Below are positions 8,663 to 16,858 of a stretch of DNA of 64,000 nt, piece by piece. The notes below the pieces were generated by a model, which searched no databases, was not told the origin of the DNA, and worked only from the letters and a program-made list of their open reading frames with translations. The stretch is taken from positions 124,001 to 188,000 of the forward strand of contig JBFWUW010000002.1 in NCBI GenBank assembly GCA_050247075.1, written 5' to 3'. Position 1 is the first letter of the stretch. Each line of letters begins with the position of its first letter. A program made the translations under genes and the position numbers. Source of the DNA: JBFWUW01 sp050247075 (GTDB lineage Bacteria; Planctomycetota; Planctomycetia; Pirellulales; JBFWUW01).

Positions 8663-10065
8663 ACAACGCAGGCCTCGTTCAATGGTGCATGGCGGCGCTG
8701 CTGGCCTTGTTGTTGCCGCGCGCAGCGGCCGCGCAGTCAGTCTGGGAACTGACCCCCTATCGCGTGCTGTTTGCCGTTTGGACGGCCGACCTGCCGGAGT
8801 TCACCCCGCTGTGGCAGCAAGACTTGCGGCAAAATCTGGTACAACACGCCGATGCCACCTTCGGCCCGGCTTGGGAAACCTCCACGGCCGATTGTCCGGC
8901 CGACATCTCCCTGGCTGCCCTCTCTCTGGCTGAGAATATCCCGGCCAAGGCGCTCCCCTCGGAATGGCTCAACGCTTACGACAAGTTGATTGTCGTTCGC
9001 GTAGCCGCGGCCGACGAGGGCTACGACGTCCGCACCCGCGAGTTTGATCTGACCTCGCAGTTGTGGAGCCCGCCGCGAGATACCTCCGCGGCGGCACCGT
9101 CGAGCGTTTCGATCGAGGCGTTTCGCTCCGCCGTGCGCGGCTTTGCACCCCTGGCAAAGGTGGAACAAATCGCCGGTAAGGAGGTCATCCTGCAATTGAG
9201 GGCCGCTGCCCTTCCTCCGCGCGACGGCAGCGTGCAACTCGTCCCTCCCCAAGCGGTCTACCGTCCGGTGATTCGGTTCAACGATCGCGACGGGAACGCC
9301 AAACGTATTCAGCCCATCGAATGGACGTTTCTGGTGGCGCAGTCCCAAGAAGGCAACGCCGTTACATGCAGCGTGGAGTCGGGCCTGCGCAATCCGCTGG
9401 TCAGCCGCGTCCGCGGCCGTACGCAGCAATTGGCCCTGACGGTGCTGCCCCCTCGTGAGCCGACCACGCTCACGCTTATCTCGCGGGTGGACCCCAAGAT
9501 CCGTCTGCCGGGGTTTGATGTGTGGGTCCATCCGGCCGACATCAAGACGACCACCTTGCTGGGCAAGACCGACCGTTTTGGCGCCATTATCATTCCTCCT
9601 CCTCCGCTGGATGAGCCGCAACTGCGAATTCTGTTGATCAAGAATGGAGCCGAAGTGGTGGCCAAGCTGCCGGTGATGCCGGGCCTGTTCGCCCGGTTGG
9701 AAGCCACGCTGTCCGACGACCAAGAGCGGCTGGCCCTGGAAGGGTTTATCACGGGCCTGCAAGAAGAACTGGTCGATACGGTAGCCCAGCGCGAGGTGCT
9801 CGCCGCGCTGATCCACGCCCGCGTGCAAAAGGGAGAAAAAGCCGAAGCTGAAAAGCTGCTGGCCGATCTGCGGGCTTTGAAGACGCGCGACCAATTCCTC
9901 GGCCTGCTCACGGAACGCCGCAAGACCATCGAGAACAAGGATCCCCGCGTGCAGCGGCAGATCGACAAACTCTTCAGCGACACGCAAAAGGTTCTCAACC
10001 AGCACTTGGACCTCAAGCAGATCGAGGACGCCGCCGCCGAAGTGGCGGGCATGGCGGCCAAGTAG
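8659..10065 (+). CDS. Exported protein of unknown function, last gene of the TolQ/TolR operon
   Basis: 468 residues from ATG 8659, which overlaps the previous stop as ATGA; the frame also allows ATG 8629, ten codons earlier. The N-terminus (MNNAGLVQWCMAALLALLL ... AAAQS) is a signal peptide. The middle is beta-rich and contains a stretch like a peptidase-regulatory or carboxypeptidase-like sandwich (TLLGKTDRFGAIIIPPPPLDEP). The last 130 residues are helical and highly charged (HARVQKGEKAEAEKLLADLR). I do not recognise a named family. Translational coupling to the solute-binding-like gene suggests they act together in the envelope. Confidence 0.75.
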   Translation: MNNAGLVQWCMAALLALLLPRAAAAQSVWELTPYRVLFAVWTADLPEFTPLWQQDLRQNLVQHADATFGPAWETSTADCPADISLAALSLAENIPAKALPSEWLNAYDKLIVVRVAAADEGYDVRTREFDLTSQLWSPPRDTSAAAPSSVSIEAFRSAVRGFAPLAKVEQIAGKEVILQLRAAALPPRDGSVQLVPPQAVYRPVIRFNDRDGNAKRIQPIEWTFLVAQSQEGNAVTCSVESGLRNPLVSRVRGRTQQLALTVLPPREPTTLTLISRVDPKIRLPGFDVWVHPADIKTTTLLGKTDRFGAIIIPPPPLDEPQLRILLIKNGAEVVAKLPVMPGLFARLEATLSDDQERLALEGFITGLQEELVDTVAQREVLAALIHARVQKGEKAEAEKLLADLRALKTRDQFLGLLTERRKTIENKDPRVQRQIDKLFSDTQKVLNQHLDLKQIEDAAAEVAGMAAK

Positions 10066-10070
10066 CCGCC

Positions 10071-10124
10071 GTAGCAGGCGATTTCCTAGCCGATCATTCT
10101 GTAGGAGGCGAGTTCCTAGCCGAT
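10071..10124. repeat. Tandem arms related to the GGAGGCGATTCCATCGCC family
   Basis: Two direct copies, 10071-10094 and 10101-10124, share GGCGA(T/G)TTCCTAGCCGAT. Both differ from the window consensus by TAG in place of ATC, a change shared by the two copies, which suggests local duplication of a diverged arm. Confidence 0.65.
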
Positions 10125-10379
10125 GAACCCGCCGGAGTGGCCTCCGACAGCGCCAATCCGCGTTCAGGCTCCCCGGCGCACATCTGATCTTGCCTGGATT
10201 GCCCCGCCTGTTGCTAATGCTCCCCCCAGCGGGTGCGGAGATGATCCGCCAGCGGCCACACGGAACGGCGGCGATCACCTTGGCCTTTCGCTTTTCTCGA
10301 CGGAAGCGGCCCATTCTCGTGGTCGCAAACGCCGATGGATTTGCCTCTTATGGCAATCCCGCCACGCCTGGCAAGTGAT

Positions 10380-10395
10380 TGGCACGCGCGTTGCA
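10380..10395 (+). promoter_or_regulatory. Sigma-54 (RpoN) promoter, consensus match
   Basis: TGGCACGCGCGTTGCA matches the sigma-54 consensus TGGCACG-N4-TTGCA at every defined position, with the GG and GC dinucleotides 10 bp apart. Transcription would start near 10406, giving a 40-nt leader before ATG 10446. It therefore requires an NtrC-type activator, one of which is encoded at 29818. Confidence 0.85.
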
Positions 10396-10445
10396 ATTCA
10401 TCTCTCTAGTTACACCCGGGGCAACTCACGGTAAAGGAGATTGAG

Positions 10446-11543
10446 ATGAATACGCATCGCATCGCACTGGTGGCAACGCTATCCGCATTGGCCTTGATTA
10501 CAACCGCGCAAGCCCAGGCGCAGCAACGCACGACACGGCTGACCCGCACCCAGGCCGCGGCCGCGCGGGCAGCTCAGCAAGGCCGCTTTATTGGATTCAA
10601 CCGCAATGCCCTGGGCGCGCCCAATGCCCGTCAGGCCAACAACAACGCGCCAGATCTGCAACCGGGTGACGCCAATGGAATCACGCGTAACAACAACACG
10701 GCACCGCTAATCGGGCCGGCATTCGCCAATCCCCCGGCGGATAATACTCCGCCGAATGGCGCGGTCGGCGTTCGTGATTTTGGCAACGATCAGGGGGGCG
10801 ATTTTGGTCAACCGGGTAACGTCGGCTTCGGCGGCAATGGCTCCGGCCAGGCGTTTGGCCCGGCTTTGCCATCGGCATCGGTCGGCGGCTTTGGTTCGGG
10901 CTTTGGCGGTTATGGCCCCGGGTTTGGCGGCGGCTATTACAACAACGGCGGTGTCTTTCAAGATCCGTATGGCTACAGCGCGGCTGGCGACTATCTGCAT
11001 GGGCAAGCTGATTTGACTCGATCCGCGGGAGCCTATAACCAAAGCACGGCCGCGGCCTGGTCGATCGCCGAGGACGCTTACTCGAAGCATCTGGACAACT
11101 CCAAGAAGTATGTGCGGACCTACTTTGAACGTAAGGCAATCCACGACAGCTACGTCTATCCCGAAAAGCGGCAATATCGGTCGCATCCCTCGTTGGACGC
11201 TTTGAATCGTGAACGGCAAGCTAACCGCGGGCTGAACCGCAAACAGTTCGACGACACCTTTGGAATCGTCTACTGGCCGGGAATTCTGCAGGAGAGCGAA
11301 TATGCCGCCTATCGTGGTGAAATTGAAAACCTGATGGCGGAACGCTCGACGAACGACAGCGGCTTGGGTTCCAAAAATTGCCGTGAGATCCGCGAAGTGG
11401 CCGAGGAAATGCACCAGGAACTGAAAAGCCACGTCAAGGAAATGCCATCCGATGAATACATGGTGGCGCTGAAGTTCATCAACGGCCTGAAGGCTGAAGC
11501 CGCCATGCCCGCCGACTACCGCGAGCAAGTTGCCCAGGACTGA
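10446..11543 (+). CDS. Exported Gly/Asn-rich protein under a sigma-54 promoter
   Basis: 365 residues. A clear signal peptide (MNTHRIALVATLSALALITT, ending AQAQAQQ) is followed by an Arg/Ala/Gln stretch, an Asn/Pro-rich region and a Gly/Phe-rich low-complexity segment (about 120-165, GGFGSGFGGYGPGFGGGYY). The last 180 residues are charged and helical, with YPEKRQYRSHPSLDALNRE and a C-terminal EMPSDEYMVALKFINGLKAEA. AAAGGAGA at 10433-10440 is a strong ribosome-binding site 5 nt before ATG. The gene has its own promoter and a strong terminator, so it is monocistronic. No family is recognised; a surface or matrix role is only a guess from composition. Confidence 0.85.
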   Translation: MNTHRIALVATLSALALITTAQAQAQQRTTRLTRTQAAAARAAQQGRFIGFNRNALGAPNARQANNNAPDLQPGDANGITRNNNTAPLIGPAFANPPADNTPPNGAVGVRDFGNDQGGDFGQPGNVGFGGNGSGQAFGPALPSASVGGFGSGFGGYGPGFGGGYYNNGGVFQDPYGYSAAGDYLHGQADLTRSAGAYNQSTAAAWSIAEDAYSKHLDNSKKYVRTYFERKAIHDSYVYPEKRQYRSHPSLDALNRERQANRGLNRKQFDDTFGIVYWPGILQESEYAAYRGEIENLMAERSTNDSGLGSKNCREIREVAEEMHQELKSHVKEMPSDEYMVALKFINGLKAEAAMPADYREQVAQD

Positions 11544-11581
11544 CCTTCGGTAGCGGCTTAAGCAATTACGGTGAGTGGGTG

Positions 11582-11618
11582 ACACCCGGGCGAGCAACTG
11601 CTTCGCCCGGGTGTTTTT
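11582..11618 (+). terminator. Intrinsic terminator
   Basis: A perfect 12-bp stem, ACACCCGGGCGA (11582-11593) with TCGCCCGGGTGT (11603-11614), a 9-nt loop, and a T-run beginning in the stem. It lies 38 bp after the stop of the secreted protein gene. There is no T-run on the other strand, so it acts on the + strand only. Confidence 0.93.
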
Positions 11619-11631
11619 GTTAAGAGTCAGC

Positions 11632-13935
11632 TCATTTGCCGGACAAGTCGGCGAGATCAGGCTGCGCGGTCGGCTGCCAGTCCAACAGGCGAAAATCATT
11701 TGCGAGCTCTGTGATTTCCAGCGACTGGTTCACGTCCAAGTCTTTAAAGACTTGTTTGGTGCCGCTAGCCGGCCAGTCGATTTCCAAACGCACGACTCGT
11801 TTCGAACGCCCCAGGCCAATGGTTTGCTGCAAGGGATTAGCACCAAAACTGCTGCCTGATGAAATATGTCGACAGACCGTCAGCGGATTCCATTCTCCCG
11901 TAACAACCTTGATGCGGGCACCCACGGCAGCGCGGTTGGTTATCTTGCCCACCAACTTGATCCGCAGCCAGTTGTTGCCTTGTCCCGGATTCTGAAACAA
12001 CACGTTGTGGTAGCTGTCTCCCGGTACCGCGCCCCCCATTTCGACAAACAGGTCGTTGTCGCCATCGCGGTCCCAGTCGCCGCAGGCTACGCCATGACCT
12101 TTTTGTAAGTGGCCCGTGCGGGCACTGCCGGTGATGTCACTAAAGCGCCGCCCGGCCACGTTTTTAAACATTCGGTTGGGAATCAACGCGGAAAAGCGAG
12201 GGTCGCCCGTCCCCAGGTAAAGATCGAGATATCCATCGTTGTCGAAATCTCCGTAATTGCTGCCCATCGTGGCATATTGCTGGCCCAAGCCTATGTCGCC
12301 GGCCTGGTCCACAAATCCTTGGCCATTCTGGTTGTGGTACAGGCGGCAGGAATTCCCCGTGGGGGCCTCGCCTACCATTCCCCGCACGGCCTCCGGCAGA
12401 TTGTAATCGTAGCAAGTGGCAAAAATGTCTTGCCAGCCATCATTGTCGTAGTCCCAGGCCCAACACGAGAACCCGGACGAGGGACCGTGGATGCCCATCG
12501 CGGCGGTCACATCGTCGAATCCGCCACGGCAATTGTTGCGAAACAGCCGGCCGCCCCCGGCGGTGAAATAGTTTAGAAACAAATCTGCGTAGCCATCGTT
12601 GTCGAAATCGATCCAGGCCGCGCCTTTGCAATCGGAATGCGTCTGACCGCACAAACCGGCGGCCTGCGCCATTTCGCGAAAGGTCCCATTCCGCTCGTTA
12701 TGGTACAGCAGGTTATGCTGCCGCTCGCAGCAGACAAACAAATCGAGCCAGCCATCGTTGTCGTAGTCGGCCCAACTAGCGGCGATGGAATTGACCGGCG
12801 TGGAGAGCGCCGCCTCATCTGTCACATCGCTGAATGTGCCATTTGCATTGTTGCGCAACAACGAGGGCCTCACCGGGTTGAACAGCCACGCGCCGCGCGG
12901 AATGAAGATATCCATGTTTCCATCGTTGTCGTAGTCGGTCTGCACGCAGTTCAGGCCGCCCAGTTGGCCGGTCAATCCGGCCGCCTCGGTCTGATCCTCA
13001 AAACTTCCGTGGCCGGTGTTCAGATAGAATGCCATGGGAGTGGCCGGGTCCATGGAGGTGACAGCCAAGTCTAACAACCCATCGTTGTTAAAATCCTCCA
13101 TGATCGCGCCGCCAGCCTGGTTCTGACGCACAAGGCCCACCTGGTGGGACACATCGCGGAACGCTCCGATATCAAATTCCGAGTCGCCAAATGGCTTGAT
13201 GTCGACCAGATGCCTCGAGGCCACCGCATGCGGATAGTCGCCCAGCGTCATATGGGCCAGATTGAGCAGCCAGCGGACCGTCTCATCCTCGGGGAATCGC
13301 TCGAGATACTCTGTAAAGTGCCGAATCGCCAACCGCGACCCTGTTGTCTTGGCATGAACGGCGGTAGACAACAAAGGAAGGATGCAAGTCCCTTCTCCGG
13401 TGCAATGCACGCAATTCTCTGTCTCGCCACGCCGCAACGACGAAACGCCCTGATAGAAAATCAGCGTGTAAAGCGTGGACCGCGACATGAGGGGATCACG
13501 TTCGACTTGTTCGCGAATTCTACACAGCAGATCGTAGGCCTGTTTCGGTTCACCTTCATAGTTATGCATCACGGCCTGCGTGAGCATTAACTTTACGCGT
13601 TGGTTATTCGACGTTGGATGCTCGGCAATATGCTGTTCGATTTCTTGAATCGCCCGTCGGCCATAGTCGCGCCAGCGGTCGGCGATGTCCACCAGTGCCG
13701 CATCGGCCGTCCAAGCGGGAATGGTATTGCAGACGATGGCAAAACCCGACTCGTCCAGACCATGCCGCGCCTGGTATTTAGTACTCGGTTGTTCGGTCGT
13801 GGGCAGGCCAAATTCGCGAAAACGATACCAGATCCCCACCGCGGCCCCTAACATCGCCAGGATCACAACGATCAGCAAGGCGGTAGCGCGGGGATCGAGA
13901 CGGCGATGCAAGTGCGCCGGGTAGGGAGACTTCAT
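11632..13935 (-). CDS. CRTAC1-type FG-GAP repeat protein with ASPIC/UnbV domain
   Basis: 767 residues. A membrane anchor or signal lies at about 17-38 (ATALLIVVILAMLGAAVGIW), then a TPR-like helical region (about 80-240). From about 265 there are repeated FG-GAP/VCBS units, each with a calcium-loop-like D-x-DNDG motif: DFNNDGLLDL, DYDNDGNMDIF, DYDNDGWLDLF, DFDNDGYADLF, DYDNDGWQDIF, DFDNDGYLDLY and DWDRDGDNDLF. The C-terminal 100 residues match ASPIC/UnbV (NWLRIKLVGKITNRAAVGAR ... VVRLEIDWPASG). Such proteins are predicted extracellular calcium-binding propellers. It converges on the upstream secreted gene and is separated from it by that gene's terminator. Confidence 0.92.
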   Translation of the reverse strand: MKSPYPAHLHRRLDPRATALLIVVILAMLGAAVGIWYRFREFGLPTTEQPSTKYQARHGLDESGFAIVCNTIPAWTADAALVDIADRWRDYGRRAIQEIEQHIAEHPTSNNQRVKLMLTQAVMHNYEGEPKQAYDLLCRIREQVERDPLMSRSTLYTLIFYQGVSSLRRGETENCVHCTGEGTCILPLLSTAVHAKTTGSRLAIRHFTEYLERFPEDETVRWLLNLAHMTLGDYPHAVASRHLVDIKPFGDSEFDIGAFRDVSHQVGLVRQNQAGGAIMEDFNNDGLLDLAVTSMDPATPMAFYLNTGHGSFEDQTEAAGLTGQLGGLNCVQTDYDNDGNMDIFIPRGAWLFNPVRPSLLRNNANGTFSDVTDEAALSTPVNSIAASWADYDNDGWLDLFVCCERQHNLLYHNERNGTFREMAQAAGLCGQTHSDCKGAAWIDFDNDGYADLFLNYFTAGGGRLFRNNCRGGFDDVTAAMGIHGPSSGFSCWAWDYDNDGWQDIFATCYDYNLPEAVRGMVGEAPTGNSCRLYHNQNGQGFVDQAGDIGLGQQYATMGSNYGDFDNDGYLDLYLGTGDPRFSALIPNRMFKNVAGRRFSDITGSARTGHLQKGHGVACGDWDRDGDNDLFVEMGGAVPGDSYHNVLFQNPGQGNNWLRIKLVGKITNRAAVGARIKVVTGEWNPLTVCRHISSGSSFGANPLQQTIGLGRSKRVVRLEIDWPASGTKQVFKDLDVNQSLEITELANDFRLLDWQPTAQPDLADLSGK

Positions 13936-14429
13936 GGCAGTCTGCTAGCGGTCGAGGGCAGGCAAATCGCAATGGGCGGTTTGCAAAAAGGCGGGCAACT
14001 CGGCGGCGAGATTCTTGCGAGGAGGAAGTACTGCGATGCATCCGTTACGATCCGTACTATAAGGCCGTAACCTTTAGGGTTGATGAGTGACAGAAGAATA
14101 ATGTGATTTTCTCCCTGCTTGTCATCCTTCTGAATCGCCCATCACCGCCAATGCTCGGCATCGCGTAAACTACGCGATAGCCAATGGTTACATCCGATTC
14201 TTGCTCCGGAATCTTGCCATCCAGCCCATGAATTTCGGCGGGCCAAGAAAAAACCAAATTCCATGTGTCGGCCGTTGGTGTCAGCGAGCATTAGTCACGC
14301 AAACCCAAGCCACAGCCCACATTGGGCCGGCCTGATGCATGTTTGAAGAGACACCAAGCCGAGCTTGACCTTGGTCTTGGCACCGGCCAAGACAATTTCC
14401 CCGGTTACGTTCGTCTATTCGACGGCCTG
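13936..14429. other. 494-bp gap without a convincing gene
   Basis: The gap separates two minus-strand genes. A 66-codon minus frame (14057-14257) has no ribosome-binding site or recognisable similarity. The part next to 13935 is presumably the CRTAC1 promoter, but no clear -35/-10 pair was found. No repeat-family member was seen here. Confidence 0.5.
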
Positions 14430-16505
14430 CTAGGGAGAGTCGATGGATCTACCCTGCATTTGTTCCTGCCGGGCCAGCAGCGATTGCAGCTCGGGCAGGC
14501 CAACCGGCTTGGTCAAATGTTGGTCAAAGCCCGCCTCCAGCGCGCGGCGGCGGTCATCGTCCAACCCGTAACCGGTTACGGCGACCAGCGTGGCATGCCG
14601 CGTGCCGGCATTGCCACGCAGCGCGCGGGCCACGTCGTAGCCATCGAAGCCGCCGGGCAAGCCGATATCGCACAGCACCAGGTCGGGCTTTTCCCGCTGT
14701 GCGGCCTCCACGCCGCTTGGCCCATCGCTGGCGGCCAGCACATGGTGCCCCATTTTCGTCAGCAGCACCTGTAACGGATAAATGGCATCGCGACGATCAT
14801 CGATAATCAAGATCCGCAGTTGGGACTGCACACCCGATTGCGCCGCGGGCGGCCGCCTGGTGGGTGCCGTGGCCAGCAGCGGCAGCCGCACCTCGAATTC
14901 GGAACCGTGCCCCACTCCCTGGCTGGCGGCCGATACCTTGCCACCATGCATCTCCACCAATCCCTTCACCAGCGCCAGGCCCAAGCCTAGCCCGCCCTGG
15001 CCGCGGTCGATGTTTTGATCGCCCTGCCGGAACGGTTCGAAGGCCCGGCTGAGCGTTCGCTGGTCCATGCCGATACCGGTATCGCGCACCAACAAATGGG
15101 CCGCCGACTCTTGTACCGCCGCCCGCAGGGTTACATGCACGGTGCCGCCCACATCGGTGAACTTGGCGGAGTTTTGCAACAGATTGACCAGCACTTGCGT
15201 CAACCGCGTGGCGTCTCCCCGGACCCACACCGGCTCTCTGGGCAACTCCACGGTCAAGACAATGCGTTGGGCTTCAAATCCCCGCCGGCAATCCTCGACC
15301 GCATCCCGTGCCAACACCGCCAGATCGACAGGCTCCAGCCGCAGCTTAATTTTGCCGCGCGAAATGCGCGACACTTCCAGCAGGTCATCGATCATCCGCG
15401 ACATATGTGAGCTTTGCCGCTGGATAATATCTTGCATGGCCACGGCCTCGCTCTCCCGCGAGCCAACTTGCCGCAGCACCTGTACCGCGCCAATAATGCC
15501 CGCCAGCGGATTGCGCAGCTCGTGCCCCAACATAGCCAAAAACTCGTCTTTGTGCCGGTCGGCCTCGCGCATGGCCTCCTCGTGCCGGCGGCGTTCCGTC
15601 ACATCGCGAAACACCAGCACCGCCCCCAACATCTCGGAACTCTCGTTGAGAATCGGCGCAGCGCTGCTGTCGATGTGCCGCCGTTCGCCCGACTGCGTGA
15701 CCAGCACCGTGGCCCGCGGCAGGCCGCTGCTGTCGCGGGTTGCCAGGACTTCGGCCACCGGATCGAGGGCCGGCTGGCCGGTCCCTTCCCCCACGATGCG
15801 AAAAACGTCTTGCAGCGGCTGGTCGCGCAGCTTTTCGTTCCAACCGGTCAACATGCGGGCCATGCGGTTAAGAAAGGTGATGCGGCCGAAGTTGTCGGTG
15901 ACAATCACGGCATCGCCAATGCTGGCCAGCGTAACCTCAAACCACTCCCGCTCCTCCTCCAACACCTGTTCTACGTTATGCCGCACGACCATTTCGGACT
16001 GCATGGCCGCGTTAAGCCGCACGAGTTCCTCCGTCCGTTCGGCCACGCGGCGTTCCAAGTCGCCCTGCATGGCCAGTAGTTTGGCCTCGACCTTGTGGCG
16101 TTCGGCGACTTCGCTTTCCAATGCCTCGGGCGTGCGGAGCGACAACACCCGCGGCGTAATGGGAATCAGGGCATAAACCGTGGCCCAAGAAATGACAGCG
16201 GTAATCAGCTTGAGCACGCCAGCCAATCGGTAGGCGGGCCACCAGAACAAGACGGCCTCCATCAAGTGCGTCGTGCCGCAGGCCAGAATGAATGCGCCAA
16301 ACAGCCAGAAAATCTTGCGGAATGGCAGATCGGGCCGCCGCGAAGCGAAGTAGACTAGCACACAGGGAATCGCCAGGTACGCTCCCCACACGGCAATGTC
16401 GGAGACGATATGCAGCCAGCCGTGCCCATCCGTCCAGTTGCCGCAATGCCAGCGCGGCATGAAGTCGCCGTCGTCCAACAACTTCCGCCAGAAATCAAAC
16501 ATCAC
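14430..16505 (-). CDS. Hybrid histidine kinase with ethylene-receptor-like sensor domain
   Basis: 691 residues. Three N-terminal membrane helices (about 32-54, 63-88, 95-115) align without gaps to the ethylene-binding domain of plant ETR1: SDIAVWGAYLAIP and GAFILACGTTHLM correspond to SDFFIALAYFSIP and GAFIVLCGATHLI. The copper/ethylene residues Asp25, Tyr32, Ile35, Pro36, Ile62, Cys65 and His69 of ETR1 correspond to Asp36, Tyr43, Ile46, Pro47, Ile73, Cys76 and His80, all at a constant offset of 11. A coiled coil (about 130-185), a PAS domain (about 186-305), HisKA (His328), HATPase (about 425-545) and a receiver (Asp569/570, phospho-acceptor Asp613, Lys666) follow. It stands alone with no partner gene adjacent. 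Ligand identity is inferred. Confidence 0.92.
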   Translation of the reverse strand: MMFDFWRKLLDDGDFMPRWHCGNWTDGHGWLHIVSDIAVWGAYLAIPCVLVYFASRRPDLPFRKIFWLFGAFILACGTTHLMEAVLFWWPAYRLAGVLKLITAVISWATVYALIPITPRVLSLRTPEALESEVAERHKVEAKLLAMQGDLERRVAERTEELVRLNAAMQSEMVVRHNVEQVLEEEREWFEVTLASIGDAVIVTDNFGRITFLNRMARMLTGWNEKLRDQPLQDVFRIVGEGTGQPALDPVAEVLATRDSSGLPRATVLVTQSGERRHIDSSAAPILNESSEMLGAVLVFRDVTERRRHEEAMREADRHKDEFLAMLGHELRNPLAGIIGAVQVLRQVGSRESEAVAMQDIIQRQSSHMSRMIDDLLEVSRISRGKIKLRLEPVDLAVLARDAVEDCRRGFEAQRIVLTVELPREPVWVRGDATRLTQVLVNLLQNSAKFTDVGGTVHVTLRAAVQESAAHLLVRDTGIGMDQRTLSRAFEPFRQGDQNIDRGQGGLGLGLALVKGLVEMHGGKVSAASQGVGHGSEFEVRLPLLATAPTRRPPAAQSGVQSQLRILIIDDRRDAIYPLQVLLTKMGHHVLAASDGPSGVEAAQREKPDLVLCDIGLPGGFDGYDVARALRGNAGTRHATLVAVTGYGLDDDRRRALEAGFDQHLTKPVGLPELQSLLARQEQMQGRSIDSP

Positions 16506-16858
16506 GTCAACCTTGGGTTACCGCCCCTATCGAGAGCCCTGTATCTCGCTGACTAGTCTAACATCCGCCGGCATTCGACGACTATGGAGGCAGCGGTCAC
16601 CGACAGGGCTCACCTTGTAGCAGGCGATCCCATCGCCGATGCATGGCCTAACATGGTGCCATCGGCGATGGAATTGCCCCCGACAAGTAAACGGAGGATT
16701 CCCCCTAAGAATTCGGCGGAAACGGCACAAGCCGCCGTTATATCACCACTTCCTTGCCGCCTGACTGCCTAACGGAAAGCCCGCTTGCGGCCTCTAGGCC
16801 AGCGCGATCAATTTCCGCCTTCAGCCTTTCGCCTTCATCCTTTCTCCTCTCGTGCCCC
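16506..16858. other. 353-bp gap with a repeat hairpin and a pyrimidine-rich leader
   Basis: The centre carries a copy of the GGAGGCGATTCCATCGCC palindrome. The right end (about 16800-16855) is a pyrimidine-rich run of CCTTC/CTTTC units, of which another short stretch occurs near 24250-24300. The open frame of the next gene extends into this tract, but it looks non-coding. Confidence 0.55.
16615..16680. repeat. Imperfect hairpin of the GGAGGCGATTCCATCGCC family
   Basis: The left arm (GGCGATCCCATCGCCGATG, from 16623) pairs with the right arm (CATCGGCGATGGAATTGCC, from 16660) with few mismatches across an 18-nt spacer. It lies between divergently transcribed genes. Confidence 0.75.

Larger units (their letters stand above)
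10066..10445. other. 380-bp gap with repeat arms and a sigma-54 promoter
   Basis: No convincing gene. The left part holds two tandem repeat arms, the middle (about 10125-10375) shows nothing I can name, and the right end holds a consensus sigma-54 promoter and a strong ribosome-binding site for the next gene. Confidence 0.6.

Noticed and set aside
8737..10314. 525-codon open frame on the - strand
   Set aside because: Antisense to the exported protein at 8659, which is coupled to its upstream gene and has a signal peptide.
14057..14257. 66-codon frame in the gap before the ethylene-receptor-like kinase
   Set aside because: No similarity recognised, no ribosome-binding site, and the composition is not distinct from non-coding DNA. 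It might be a decayed gene, but this cannot be supported.
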